Assembly (NCBI RefSeq): GCF_007830185.1
Contig: NZ_VLKZ01000001.1
Location: 248,001 to 312,000, forward strand
DNA from: Halalkalibacter nanhaiisediminis
GTDB taxonomy: Bacteria > Bacillota > Bacilli > Bacillales > Bacillaceae_D
Direction: 5' to 3'
Length of the DNA stretch: 64,000 bases
The notes beneath the pieces are model-generated. The model saw only the letters and a program-made list of their open reading frames with translations, had not been told where the DNA came from and searched no databases. Every line of letters begins with the position of its first letter. Position 1 is the first letter of the stretch. This document shows positions 9,801 to 17,997 of this stretch, piece by piece. A program made the translations under genes and the position numbers.

Positions 9801-11922
9801 ATTTTATATTTTCATTTTTGACAAGTGCTTCTACAACCTTTTCTTGTACTGCCTCGGGAGAAAGCTCGCTATTTTCCGTTAAAAGGTTTTGGAAAAGTTG
9901 TTGAGTACTTGAATTAGTCTCAGCAATGACTTTTTTCTCTTTTTCGTTAAGTGGTGCCATCACTAATACATTAACATTAGAGCTTGTTAAAGTAGTTACG
10001 TTTTCACCTTTTGTTAGTTCTACTTTGACATGATAAGATTGAAATCCAGCATTTTCTGCATCAATTGAAATTCTCGTACTGTACGTACCATCACCTTGCA
10101 TGATGTCGCCGTTGTTTTGATTCCCATCATCCAAAAGCTTGACTTGATTGTCATCCTTTAAGACATGGACAAAATTACCATGTGTATCTTTCGCCATTAA
10201 AAAGGCTTGGACTGAATCAGCATCCTCAGTATTAATGTTGACTCTAAAATCGACTGCAGTTGGTTCACCAATCAAAACAGAATCCTTTGTCGAGAGTAAC
10301 TTTGAAAGCTGAGGCTTGACTTCAGGAGCTGGAATCGGGTCTGGAATTGGATTTGGAGCTGGAGCTGGAGTTGTGTCAGATCCACCTGAACCACCTGAAC
10401 CACCAGAAGAGCCTCCTCCCGTATTACGTGAAGGTGTTGCTGGAGCTGAGTTCGATTCACCATTAATTTTACCGATATTTTGTTTAATGTTGTTATAGTT
10501 TGTAATGCTATCTTCTATCTTTTTTCCTTCGCTGAGCTCGATGTTACCGATTTTTAATGCAGTAGCAAGAGTTAAATTCCCTTCACCTTCAATTTTTAAT
10601 GTATCAACATTTCCATTACCAGTAATCACGAGTCCTTTACTATTGTTTAAAGTTAAAGATTCAACATCAACATTAAGTTCAATGCCACTTACGTCTTCAT
10701 TGACTGTCAGTTGAGGAATTTTCACTCCTGAAGGCGCCACAATAGCAGCATGGTTGCCAGAGATGTTTACTACGTTTATAGACGTATTTCCTTTAATTTC
10801 TACGTTCACATTTGCTTTATTAACATCAATGGTTTCTAGGGTTGAATCTTCAATAGTAAGTCTAGTTTTTGCGTTTGCTTCTGATTTACGAATATCAGCT
10901 TTTGAAATAGCTTTGTCGCTGATGATGAAATGGCCCTTAACTGTCAGCTCTTCTGAATGAAAAGAGTTTTCTACCCTCGTACTAATTTCAAAATCATCTG
11001 TGACAACCATGTTCTTTACAGAAGTGTAATCAGCATTAATATGAACATAACCATCGATTGTCACTCCTTGAGCGTCTAAGACAACCTCCTCGTTTTCTTT
11101 TCCACTAGTAACAAGAATAAGAGAGGTTACCTTTGTGATGGAATTCTCTGATGCTTCAAACTTAATTTTTGCATTTGCTAATGCAGCAACATTTTTAACG
11201 TTAAATAATCCTTTTAAATCTTCAGCTATTTCATAAGTTGTACCATTAATGGTGACAGTTGAATCATTTACTTGTTCAACCGTTACATGTTCTAAACTAG
11301 TATCAATACGGTATAGAAATGTTGAAGCTTCACCACGAGTGACATTTCGTTCAGGAGAGAATGTTGTAGGGGTTGTCCCAGAAGTAATTTCATTCTCTAC
11401 TAGAGCACTTATGTACGGTGCATACCAAGCACTATTATTTACATCGCTAAAAGAAGAGCTTGCTCCTGCTTCTAAATCAAAAGCTTCAACGAGCATTTTT
11501 GCTAATTCTGAACGAGTAATAGCTCCATTAGGCTGAAAAGTACCATCTGGGTAACCAGCTACAATTCCTTCATTTACTAGAGTTGCTACATATGGTGTGT
11601 ACCATACACCTTGCTCTACATCAGAAAAAGAAACGACAGCATTACTAGTTTGTAAGCCTAATGTTTCCACAATCATTTTTGCCGCTTCCGCACGAGTTAC
11701 TTGCTGAGAAGGCTTAAATGTACCATCAGAATACCCAGCTAAGACTCCTTTCTCGACTAAATATGAGATTGGTTCACTATAATATGCATCTGATGAAACG
11801 TCATTGAATGCGGTGGATGCCCCTACATGCACAGGTGCTACAGTTGTAACAGCTGCTGCAACCATTACTGTTGACATACTTGAAGCTAGAAATTTACGAT
11901 AAGACTTTGGTTGATAAGACAA
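6862..11922 (-). CDS. Giant multidomain SLH surface protein (1686 aa)
   Basis: Secreted, S-layer-anchored protein. Order: SYRKF-type signal peptide (1-35); three SLH repeats (about 36-200); a region rich in short beta-strand repeats that suggests a beta-solenoid (about 205-480); a Gly/Ser then Pro-rich linker (about 490-535); a beta-sandwich resembling 'choice-of-anchor X' (about 540-650); a region whose pattern recalls caspase/CHAT-like alpha/beta folds (about 760-980, LIVLDTHGE at about 825); a carbohydrate-binding-like beta-sandwich opening NGSFENGTAGW (about 985-1235); three similar Ig-like repeats (about 1240-1590); and a C-terminal Big_5-like domain. No cysteine was seen, so a caspase-like domain would be inactive. 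Start is TTG at 11922, 8 nt after AGGGGG; its paralogues use ATG. Function beyond surface display is unknown. Confidence 0.88.
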   Translation of the reverse strand: MSYQPKSYRKFLASSMSTVMVAAAVTTVAPVHVGASTAFNDVSSDAYYSEPISYLVEKGVLAGYSDGTFKPSQQVTRAEAAKMIVETLGLQTSNAVVSFSDVEQGVWYTPYVATLVNEGIVAGYPDGTFQPNGAITRSELAKMLVEAFDLEAGASSSFSDVNNSAWYAPYISALVENEITSGTTPTTFSPERNVTRGEASTFLYRIDTSLEHVTVEQVNDSTVTINGTTYEIAEDLKGLFNVKNVAALANAKIKFEASENSITKVTSLILVTSGKENEEVVLDAQGVTIDGYVHINADYTSVKNMVVTDDFEISTRVENSFHSEELTVKGHFIISDKAISKADIRKSEANAKTRLTIEDSTLETIDVNKANVNVEIKGNTSINVVNISGNHAAIVAPSGVKIPQLTVNEDVSGIELNVDVESLTLNNSKGLVITGNGNVDTLKIEGEGNLTLATALKIGNIELSEGKKIEDSITNYNNIKQNIGKINGESNSAPATPSRNTGGGSSGGSGGSGGSDTTPAPAPNPIPDPIPAPEVKPQLSKLLSTKDSVLIGEPTAVDFRVNINTEDADSVQAFLMAKDTHGNFVHVLKDDNQVKLLDDGNQNNGDIMQGDGTYSTRISIDAENAGFQSYHVKVELTKGENVTTLTSSNVNVLVMAPLNEKEKKVIAETNSSTQQLFQNLLTENSELSPEAVQEKVVEALVKNENIKSAGKSDSGNGVWYALSSGALGAVTLQQDTQVSANSMSISSASLTASSLSASATNTNRIGNYQALILSPFKNQGNALPSNEIDGVYDLLSSNPTFNVTRVNDAQVTVELLRSYAQYGLIVLDTHGEALFNENLTTAFPTLADIFATAESKVVFLTGEEVKEENIGLYQADLQTGRIVNVDGYYAITPAFIEYYNNENANSIFYNRSDKSFYNDTMAEAFINSGGQTYFGYANNSQSKTTTKLFEHLLEGETTGEAFANINNQELKIAGNKDLTLITPGINNGSFENGTAGWIGAGDVRTVSQLGTNSNPNWQTLYPTDGNQMGIISSGVKPGAIGNRHSWMYQTIVIPEGVTALKLDYNVLSNEPMNFIGSVFDDKFKATIIPGVLPEIAIAEATIGTSPSTGIDNKQQEYEDSPDQGNNDYSNDWLADTVDDNEVIIAFESINSSYWGQGFDQFGYVYEEDSSHRVDVVFPNGDDTTYMTGWKQVTFDVSEYAGKGPVTLKFQTWDLGDTAYPTAVLLDNIHFTESEKTGVQIGGEETIVVSKSADTSVEYQLFSIDQYGDQWTGPITIEKDENGYDQPIRSSESATWSLKEDITGVSIDENTGVVTVSAEADPNASFIIIATTLDGNKKAEKTISLKEAPSTIEIFGENEISIKDVEQTTSYTAVVTDNEGNELANTDIQWSIVNQDGINGVQINNEGEVTISPDAEPYTSFTIVASTKDGASTVKVVSLYTFYDEENIPSTVDILGPNVLHMKEDETIELTEQYTAIVKDQYDSELYNAEVSWSIKEDHVPGVQIDAQTGLLTVSSEAVTGSVFTIVASTVDGAVVDPSNDGQIIAEKQITLQPFVPLTFEIENGSEAISTTQDIVVTFSTSVENIHEDFLDQFTITTSGDKEAINKIANVAIDPEDDRRLIFTLEENLNFNTEYVISIPVDAIWRKDEGSLGIYPFSENVVIVNNSLFIHLPFTTEVEVAVETGSE

Positions 11923-11970
11923 TACATAGACCCCCTAAGATTTTAATGTGAATAAGACTATTTTCATTCT

Positions 11971-12005
11971 ACTTAATACGTAACCATGTATATGATGTAT
12001 TAAGT
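11971..12005. promoter_or_regulatory. Inverted repeat in the leader of the 1686-aa gene
   Basis: The perfect 9-bp arms ACTTAATAC and GTATTAAGT are 17 bp apart, about 50-80 bp before the TTG start. It could be an operator or a leader hairpin. The rest of 11923-12335 is AT-rich with no gene seen. Confidence 0.4.
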
Positions 12006-12198
12006 GAATATTAGAATATATGTTATTATCCAGATTAATTAGATAATATTACATATACATGCATAATAATACCATGGAATATTATGTTTGTGGCATTTTA
12101 ATTAGGTAAAAAAACCTATACAAGAGGAATTTTTTGTAATACTGTTTTAAATTTTTTTAACAATTACTTGAAGCAGGTACTATTCAATAATTGCAAGG

Positions 12199-12226
12199 AA
12201 GGGCTCGTCAATGATGAGTCCTTTTT
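12199..12226 (+). terminator. Orphan terminator-like hairpin
   Basis: The stem AAGGGCTC/GAGTCCTT (one G-U) is followed by TTT on the plus strand, but no plus-strand gene lies upstream. It may end a short unannotated transcript or guard the RND promoter from read-through. Confidence 0.45.
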
Positions 12227-12335
12227 GTAATGGAGCTATTTTTTAACATAAAGACTACGCAAAACCTAGTTTATGGCTAAAGTGTGTCGATCATTATTTT
12301 TCTATGAAAATATGTGGAAGAATGTTTGAAAAATA

Positions 12336-12365
12336 TTGACGCTAATCCTTCCGAACTATTACAAT
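12336..12365 (+). promoter_or_regulatory. Promoter of the RND efflux operon
   Basis: TTGACG (12336-12341), an 18-bp spacer and TACAAT (12360-12365) match SigA. The predicted start near 12372 puts the TetR-type operator immediately downstream. Confidence 0.7.
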
Positions 12366-12384
12366 GAGGAAAGTTCAACTCAGA

Positions 12385-12398
12385 ACCGACCGGTCAGT
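12385..12398. promoter_or_regulatory. Putative TetR-family operator
   Basis: ACCGACCGGTCAGT is a near-perfect palindrome around GACCGGTC. It lies about 13-26 nt after the predicted transcription start, where a repressor would block elongation. The TetR gene ending the operon is the obvious candidate to bind it. Confidence 0.65.
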
Positions 12399-12437
12399 CA
12401 TAGGCCGTTTTCGTTAATAGATGGGTAGGGAGGAAGT

Positions 12438-13841
12438 TTGATTAAGATGAAGAGGATCACTAGCTTAGTAGGGGTTATATCGCTTGTGGTAGCTGCGGGC
12501 TTCATAACAGGTTGTAGTAATACGGAAGTATCGACAGAGGAAGAAGTAAGACAAATACCAGTTGCAGTTGACCTTGTATCGTACGGCGCATTGAGCGGCA
12601 GCAATCAATTAAGTGGAACAATCGAGGCGTATGAAGAGGTAAATGTGGCACCTAAGGTAGCTGGTGAATTAGTTGAAATGAATGTGGAAAAGGGGGATAT
12701 CGTTCAGACTGGTACGTTGCTTGCTAGAATGGATGATACGTCTGAACGTAATGCACTTGAACAAGAACAAACTCGCCTAAGACAAGCGCAAAGTAGCTTA
12801 CAGCGTGCACAGATGGGTAAGTCTACTGCTGAACAAAGCTATGCACAGGCTCAAGCTTCTCTTCGTCAAGCAGAAGGGGGTTTAGCTGAAGCGCGTGAAG
12901 GTAGAGAGGCAAATCTAAATAACAGCGGATTTAATGTCGAGAATGCAAGAGTTGCCTTAGAAGAGGCACAAAAGAACTTGGAGCGGATGCAAGCATTGTA
13001 CGATGAAGGACTCATTTCAGACCAAGATTTTGAGGGTGCTGTAAATGCAGAAAATCGTGCAAGAATTGCTCATGAGCAAGCAAAATTAAATCAGGACCAA
13101 GCCTCAAGTGACACAGGTCTTCGTTCACTAGAAGCGTCCGTTGATCAAGCACGAATTGGCGTATCGATGGCGCAATCAGCTATTTCTGAAGCGGACATCG
13201 GTATAAGAGAGGCGCAAATTGCTGTTGAGCAAGCGCAGTTATCAGTAGATGCTGCCCAAAATCGTCTAGATGACAAGCGAATTGTTGCTCCCTCACCAGG
13301 AGAAGTTGTCTCAGTCAATGGATATGTAGGAGAAATGATTTCCAATCAAGCTGCTTTTGCCCAAATTTTAGAGCTTGATCGAGTCAAGTTAGGTGTTGAT
13401 ATTACAGCAGAACAGATCGCGATGTTTAACCAAGGAGAAACGGTTGAAGTTGCTGTTGCCAATTCTACTGAGGCGTTAAGTGGAACGATTTCATATATCT
13501 CAGCAACAAGCCAAGATACAGGCCTGTTTAAAGTAGAAGTTGCGATTGACAATCCAGACAGGAAGTTGAGACCAGGGATGTTTGGCTCAATTGTGATGGA
13601 AGAGGTATTAGCTGATGAGGGCATCCTCATTCCGACGCAAGCGATTGTTGAAAAACAAGGTGAGTCATTCGTCTTTATTGTCGAAGAAGGCGTGGCTGTT
13701 AGAAAGAACATTGAAGTAAACCGATTTGATACAGAATTCACTTCTGTTACGGGTGACTTAAAAGAAAATAATCAAATTGTAGTCAGAGGTCAGAACCTCC
13801 TTGAAGACGGAGATTTTGTTGAAGTGATGGAGGAGGAATAA
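12438..13841 (+). CDS. RND/HlyD-type efflux adaptor lipoprotein
   Basis: Membrane-fusion (adaptor) subunit of an RND pump. The N-terminus carries a lipobox (FITGC), so Cys is probably lipidated and the protein sits on the outer face of the membrane. A biotinyl-lipoyl-like half (YEEVNVAPKVAGELVEMNVE) leads into a very long coiled-coil hairpin (about residues 100-285, rich in QAQ and EQA heptads). The second lipoyl half (RIVAPSPGEVVSVNGYVGE) and beta-barrel domains follow. The start shown is TTG at 12438; ATG at 12447 is an alternative, with GGGAGG upstream of both. It is the first gene of a three-gene operon; the permease starts 4 bp after its stop. The long hairpin suggests contact with a TolC-like partner, and one is encoded at 4817. 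Confidence 0.88.
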   Translation: MIKMKRITSLVGVISLVVAAGFITGCSNTEVSTEEEVRQIPVAVDLVSYGALSGSNQLSGTIEAYEEVNVAPKVAGELVEMNVEKGDIVQTGTLLARMDDTSERNALEQEQTRLRQAQSSLQRAQMGKSTAEQSYAQAQASLRQAEGGLAEAREGREANLNNSGFNVENARVALEEAQKNLERMQALYDEGLISDQDFEGAVNAENRARIAHEQAKLNQDQASSDTGLRSLEASVDQARIGVSMAQSAISEADIGIREAQIAVEQAQLSVDAAQNRLDDKRIVAPSPGEVVSVNGYVGEMISNQAAFAQILELDRVKLGVDITAEQIAMFNQGETVEVAVANSTEALSGTISYISATSQDTGLFKVEVAIDNPDRKLRPGMFGSIVMEEVLADEGILIPTQAIVEKQGESFVFIVEEGVAVRKNIEVNRFDTEFTSVTGDLKENNQIVVRGQNLLEDGDFVEVMEEE

Positions 13842-13845
13842 GACC

Positions 13846-16800
13846 GTGAAGCTCGTTGATCTTTCAATAAAACGCCCAGTCGGCGTTGTTATGATCGTAG
13901 TGCTTGCCCTTGTACTAGGTGTGATTTCAGTAAGAGGGCTTGTCGTCGATCTTTTTCCAGAAATCGATTTTCCAGTGGCAGCTGTTACGACAACGTATGA
14001 CGGGGCTGCACCTGAAGAAATGGAAGAGTTAGTTACTCGGCATATTGAAGCAGCAGTCGGGAGTATTGAAGGAGTCGATTCGATTCAATCCGTTTCATCT
14101 CCTAACTCTTCTCTTGTCATCTTATTGTTTGATTATGGAACGAATATAGACAATGCCATTAATGATATGCGCAATCGAATTGATCAAGTCTCTGGGTTGT
14201 TACCTGAGGATGCAAATGATCCTACTGTGATGAAATTTGATCCACAAGCGATCCCAATCATGACCGTTAGCTTAACTGGTGATTCACTACAGAACTTGCA
14301 GTTAGTCGCAGAAGATGAAGTTCAACCGATGCTAGAGCGTGTACCAGGAGTAGGGTCTGTTACGATTGAAGGTGGAATTGAACGCGAAATTCGTATTGCT
14401 TTGAATCAAAATCAGCTCTCCAATTACGGAATAACGGGCTCTCAGGTTGTTCAAGCACTTGGAGGAGAGAATCGCGCTGTTTCAGCTGGAACCGTACAGC
14501 GAGGAAATCAAGAATTACAACTACGAATCGACGGGGAATTCACGTCCATTCAAGACATTGAAAATACTCAGATTTCCTTACCGAATGGTGGAACTATAAG
14601 AGTAAGTGACGTGGCTGAAGTTATTGACACGTTTAAAGATCAAAATATGGTGTCACTTGTTAATGGTGAAGAGGTCATCATGTTCACCATTATGAAACAG
14701 TCTGACGGTAATACCGTACAAGTGGCTGATGGTGTGGAAAGGGTTCTAGCAAATTTAAATAGTAGTTTAGCAGAACGAGATCTTCAGTTAACAAAGATCA
14801 TGGACACTTCCACAATCATCCGAGATTCCATTAATTCGGTTGTTAATAATCTGATTACTGGTGGTGTTTTATCTGTTCTAGTCTTATTACTATTCTTACG
14901 TAATATTAGAACAACGCTCGTTATTGGACTATCGATTCCAATTGCGATTATCTCTACGTTTACTCTGATGTATTTTACGGGTCAAACTTTAAATATTTTA
15001 TCGATGGCGGGACTTGCTCTCGGTATTGGAATGATGGTTGATAGCTCGATCGTTATTTTAGAAAATATTTTCAAGAAGCGACAGGAAGGGATGTTGATTA
15101 GAGAAGCTGCATTTGTCGGTGGTTCTGAACTTGCTTCGTCCGTTATCGCGTCGACATTGACGACAGCTGTTGTATTCTTACCATTTGTCTTTACTAGTGG
15201 TTTAGCAGCAGAAATGTTCCAGCCATTGGCATTGACGGTTGTTTTCTCGCTAACAGCATCGCTTATTTGTGCCCTTACATTAGTTCCGATGCTCTCATCC
15301 AAATTTCTCGGTAATGCGAAGGTATCATTTGACGGTGAAGAGAGTGATGGATTGGTCGATCGTGGCTTAAATAAACTACGAGATGTCTATACAAATATCT
15401 TAAGAAAAGCATTGAACTTCCGTAAAACAGTTGTTCTTATTGTAATGGGGCTATTTCTTGGGTCTTTAGCACTAACTCCGCTGTTAGGAACAGAATTAAT
15501 GCCTACAGCTGATGACGGTGCGGTCGCTATCAACGTGGAATTACAAGTAGGTACGCAATTATCAGAAACGGGATTAGTTGTCGATCAAATTAATACTGTG
15601 CTCGCTGATTATGACAACATCATTAATACTAATTACATCTCAATTGGTGGAGGTGCTACTGCTGGTGGTCCAGTACAAGCTGTTAATTCACATATAGCGA
15701 ATTTATCCATTCAATTAATCAGCTCAACTGAACGTGAAATGACGACAACCGCATTTGTAAAAGAAGTAAACGACTCAATTGAAAATCTTGGAATACCAGG
15801 TACAAAGATTAGCGTTGAACACACTGGTGGAGGCTTTAGCACAGGAGCTCCAATTTCGATTAGTATTACTGGTGATGATTTAGACGTGTTAAGTGATATC
15901 GCTCAACAAGTAGTGTGGATTCTTGAAGATGTAGATGGTACGATAAACGTTTCTAGCTCAGCAGCAGAAGGTCGTCCGCAAGTAGAGGTAGTGGTTGATC
16001 GTCAGTTAGCAAATCAATACGGTTTATCATATCAGAGTGTCATGAATGAAGTAAGCCTTGGCTTTAATGGTCAAGTAGCAACAAGGTATAAGGAAGATGG
16101 TAACGAGTACGATGTGAGAGTGCTACTTCCAGAGGATTCAACACAAACGGTTCGTGACCTAGAAACGATGATGATTCGAAATAACCAAGGTATGAATGTT
16201 CCATTAACAACCATTGCAAGTTTGAAACAAACGCAAGGACCTGCGGAAATCAGTCGTGAAGACCAGCAACGTGGTGTTCAGGTGACGAGTGATGTTGCAG
16301 GACGTGATTTAGGAAGTGTTAATCGTGATATTCAAGCAGAATTAAGTAGATTATCATTGCCAGATGGTTATGCAATCTCAGTCGGCGGGGAAACGGAACA
16401 AATGACAGAATCCTTTGTTCAGCTTGGATTTGCACTCGTGCTGGGAATTTTCTTAATTTACATGGTTATGGCGGTTCAGTTTGAGTCATTCATGTATCCA
16501 TTCATTATTATGTTCTCTCTACCAACGATGATCATCGGCGCCATTGCGGGATTACTAGTAGCAAATGTGCCATTAAGTATGCCTGCTATGACGGGGCTCA
16601 TTTTGCTTGCTGGTATTGTTGTAAACAATGGTATTATCCTCGTAGACTATATTAATATTCTACGTGCTAGAGGAATGGAGCGTTTTGAAGCAATAGTAGA
16701 GTCAGGTAGAAGTCGTTTGCGCCCTATTTTGATGACAACCTTTACGACAGTACTTGGAATGGTACCTTTAGCCATGGCATTTGGTGAAGGAGCCGAAACC

Positions 16801-16989
16801 AATCAACCGATGGCAGTCGTTGTCGTATTTGGATTATTGTCCTCTACTGTTTTCACACTCGTTTTCGTTCCGGTTATGTATGTCATTATTGATAACATCG
16901 CAATGAGATTGAAAGGGTTATTTAAACGGAAGAAAAACGAAGAGGATCTAGAAGAGCTGGAATTTGGTGAGGGCCATGAAAAAATGTGA
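13846..16989 (+). CDS. RND-family multidrug/lipid efflux permease
   Basis: Inner-membrane proton-driven exporter of the AcrB/SwrC (HAE) family, 1047 aa, the usual length. The first membrane helix covers about residues 10-30, followed by a large extracytoplasmic loop, helices 2-6 from about residue 330, a second loop from about 550, and helices 8-12 from about 855. The proton-relay segment reads GIGMMVDSSIVILEN, with one Asp (about residue 398) where AcrB has two. GTG start at 13846, SD GGAGGAGG within the end of the adaptor gene. B. subtilis SwrC acts in surfactin resistance and drug efflux; the substrate here is unknown. Translation is probably coupled to the genes on both sides. Confidence 0.92.
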   Translation: MKLVDLSIKRPVGVVMIVVLALVLGVISVRGLVVDLFPEIDFPVAAVTTTYDGAAPEEMEELVTRHIEAAVGSIEGVDSIQSVSSPNSSLVILLFDYGTNIDNAINDMRNRIDQVSGLLPEDANDPTVMKFDPQAIPIMTVSLTGDSLQNLQLVAEDEVQPMLERVPGVGSVTIEGGIEREIRIALNQNQLSNYGITGSQVVQALGGENRAVSAGTVQRGNQELQLRIDGEFTSIQDIENTQISLPNGGTIRVSDVAEVIDTFKDQNMVSLVNGEEVIMFTIMKQSDGNTVQVADGVERVLANLNSSLAERDLQLTKIMDTSTIIRDSINSVVNNLITGGVLSVLVLLLFLRNIRTTLVIGLSIPIAIISTFTLMYFTGQTLNILSMAGLALGIGMMVDSSIVILENIFKKRQEGMLIREAAFVGGSELASSVIASTLTTAVVFLPFVFTSGLAAEMFQPLALTVVFSLTASLICALTLVPMLSSKFLGNAKVSFDGEESDGLVDRGLNKLRDVYTNILRKALNFRKTVVLIVMGLFLGSLALTPLLGTELMPTADDGAVAINVELQVGTQLSETGLVVDQINTVLADYDNIINTNYISIGGGATAGGPVQAVNSHIANLSIQLISSTEREMTTTAFVKEVNDSIENLGIPGTKISVEHTGGGFSTGAPISISITGDDLDVLSDIAQQVVWILEDVDGTINVSSSAAEGRPQVEVVVDRQLANQYGLSYQSVMNEVSLGFNGQVATRYKEDGNEYDVRVLLPEDSTQTVRDLETMMIRNNQGMNVPLTTIASLKQTQGPAEISREDQQRGVQVTSDVAGRDLGSVNRDIQAELSRLSLPDGYAISVGGETEQMTESFVQLGFALVLGIFLIYMVMAVQFESFMYPFIIMFSLPTMIIGAIAGLLVANVPLSMPAMTGLILLAGIVVNNGIILVDYINILRARGMERFEAIVESGRSRLRPILMTTFTTVLGMVPLAMAFGEGAETNQPMAVVVVFGLLSSTVFTLVFVPVMYVIIDNIAMRLKGLFKRKKNEEDLEELEFGEGHEKM

Positions 16990-17536
16990 AATCATTTTAA
17001 AGGCGGCGAATGAGGTTTTTCTTGAATCGGGTTACGAAAAATCAACCGTTAAAGACATTGCGATGCAAGCGGGTGTTGGAAAAGGGACGATTTATGAGTA
17101 TTTCTCTAGTAAAGAAGAATTATTTACTCAAATGATGCAAAGTGTTGCTTCCTACGTTTTCAACGATATTAAAGAGATCATATTTCATGCTGACTCGATT
17201 GAAGAATTATTAGAAGGTTTCTCAAAAAAATGTATCCTGTTAATTGATGAGCATGCAGATAAACTACAGGTTCTTACTCAAGATCTCGAACACATTTCAA
17301 AAGACTTGCAGAAATGGCTTATGAACGAGGAAATAAAGTTACATGTTGCCTTAACGAGTAAACTAAAACAGTTTATAAGTAGTAAGCAAATGAAAAATGT
17401 TCAACCTGAAAGTGCAGCATGGACCATCTTAAATATGGTTCGACTGGCTGTGCATTTAAAGTTAATTATAAATGAGAAACGTACAGAGGACTTTCTAAGA
17501 GAGCAAATTCATATTCTCTTATACGGAATGAAATAA
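16976..17536 (+). CDS. TetR/AcrR-family repressor of the efflux operon
   Basis: DNA-binding regulator of about 186 aa with the TetR helix-turn-helix VKDIAMQAGVGKGTIYEYF near residues 25-45 and a helical ligand-binding C-terminal domain. ATG at 16976 is chosen because GGTGAGGG precedes it; it overlaps the permease end by 14 bp, implying translational coupling. An upstream TTG at 16964 is in frame but poorer. As the last gene of the operon it probably represses the promoter at 12336 through the palindrome at 12385, relieved by a pump substrate. Confidence 0.88.
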   Translation: MKKCEIILKAANEVFLESGYEKSTVKDIAMQAGVGKGTIYEYFSSKEELFTQMMQSVASYVFNDIKEIIFHADSIEELLEGFSKKCILLIDEHADKLQVLTQDLEHISKDLQKWLMNEEIKLHVALTSKLKQFISSKQMKNVQPESAAWTILNMVRLAVHLKLIINEKRTEDFLREQIHILLYGMK

Positions 17537-17547
17537 AAGGTTTTTTA

Positions 17548-17581
17548 AAGGATCACAGTCAATTACGATTGTGATCCTTTA
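17548..17581 (+). terminator. Terminator of the RND operon
   Basis: An 11-bp stem AAAGGATCACA/TGTGATCCTTT follows the TetR stop codon; the T tract after it is short. Confidence 0.75.
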
Positions 17582-17997
17582 TGTATAATCACTATTTTAG
17601 TAAAGTTAATACTTCGAAAACATGAATCGCTAATTCAGCTAAACCAATTGCTCGAATATTCATAGTCAATAAGTCGCTTTTGAAGCTTATCAATTGATTG
17701 GTAGGCTATTTTCCTCATTTTACTGAAAGATCTGATTTTAATGAAGGAAAATCGTTTAGTTTACTAGAGCTCAGGGTAATGCCTACCATGTAAGATAAAT
17801 TAAGATAAATTGTGAGTTCGTTAGACTTGTATGTCATAATGCATACCCGCTGTTGAAGTAGTAGTTAAAGTTGTAGAAGTAGTAGTTAAAATAGTTTGCT
17901 AGCGAAATTCACATGGAATGCTGACCTATCTCCCGTAATAAGGGCTATGGTTGGTGGACTATTAATCTTTATTATTTAAAAGGAGGAGTTTTATTTC
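17582..17997. other. Leader region of the 820-aa S-layer gene
   Basis: This 416-bp stretch has no gene. It contains two short tandem duplications: TAAGATAAAT twice (17791-17810) and GAAGTAGTAGTTAAA twice (about 17854-17889). A good SD (AAAGGAGG) lies at its end. No convincing SigA promoter stands out. Confidence 0.5.

Noticed and set aside
13346-13741. Minus-strand 131-residue frame within the adaptor gene
   Set aside because: It lies fully antisense to the well-supported RND adaptor and shows no domain or SD.
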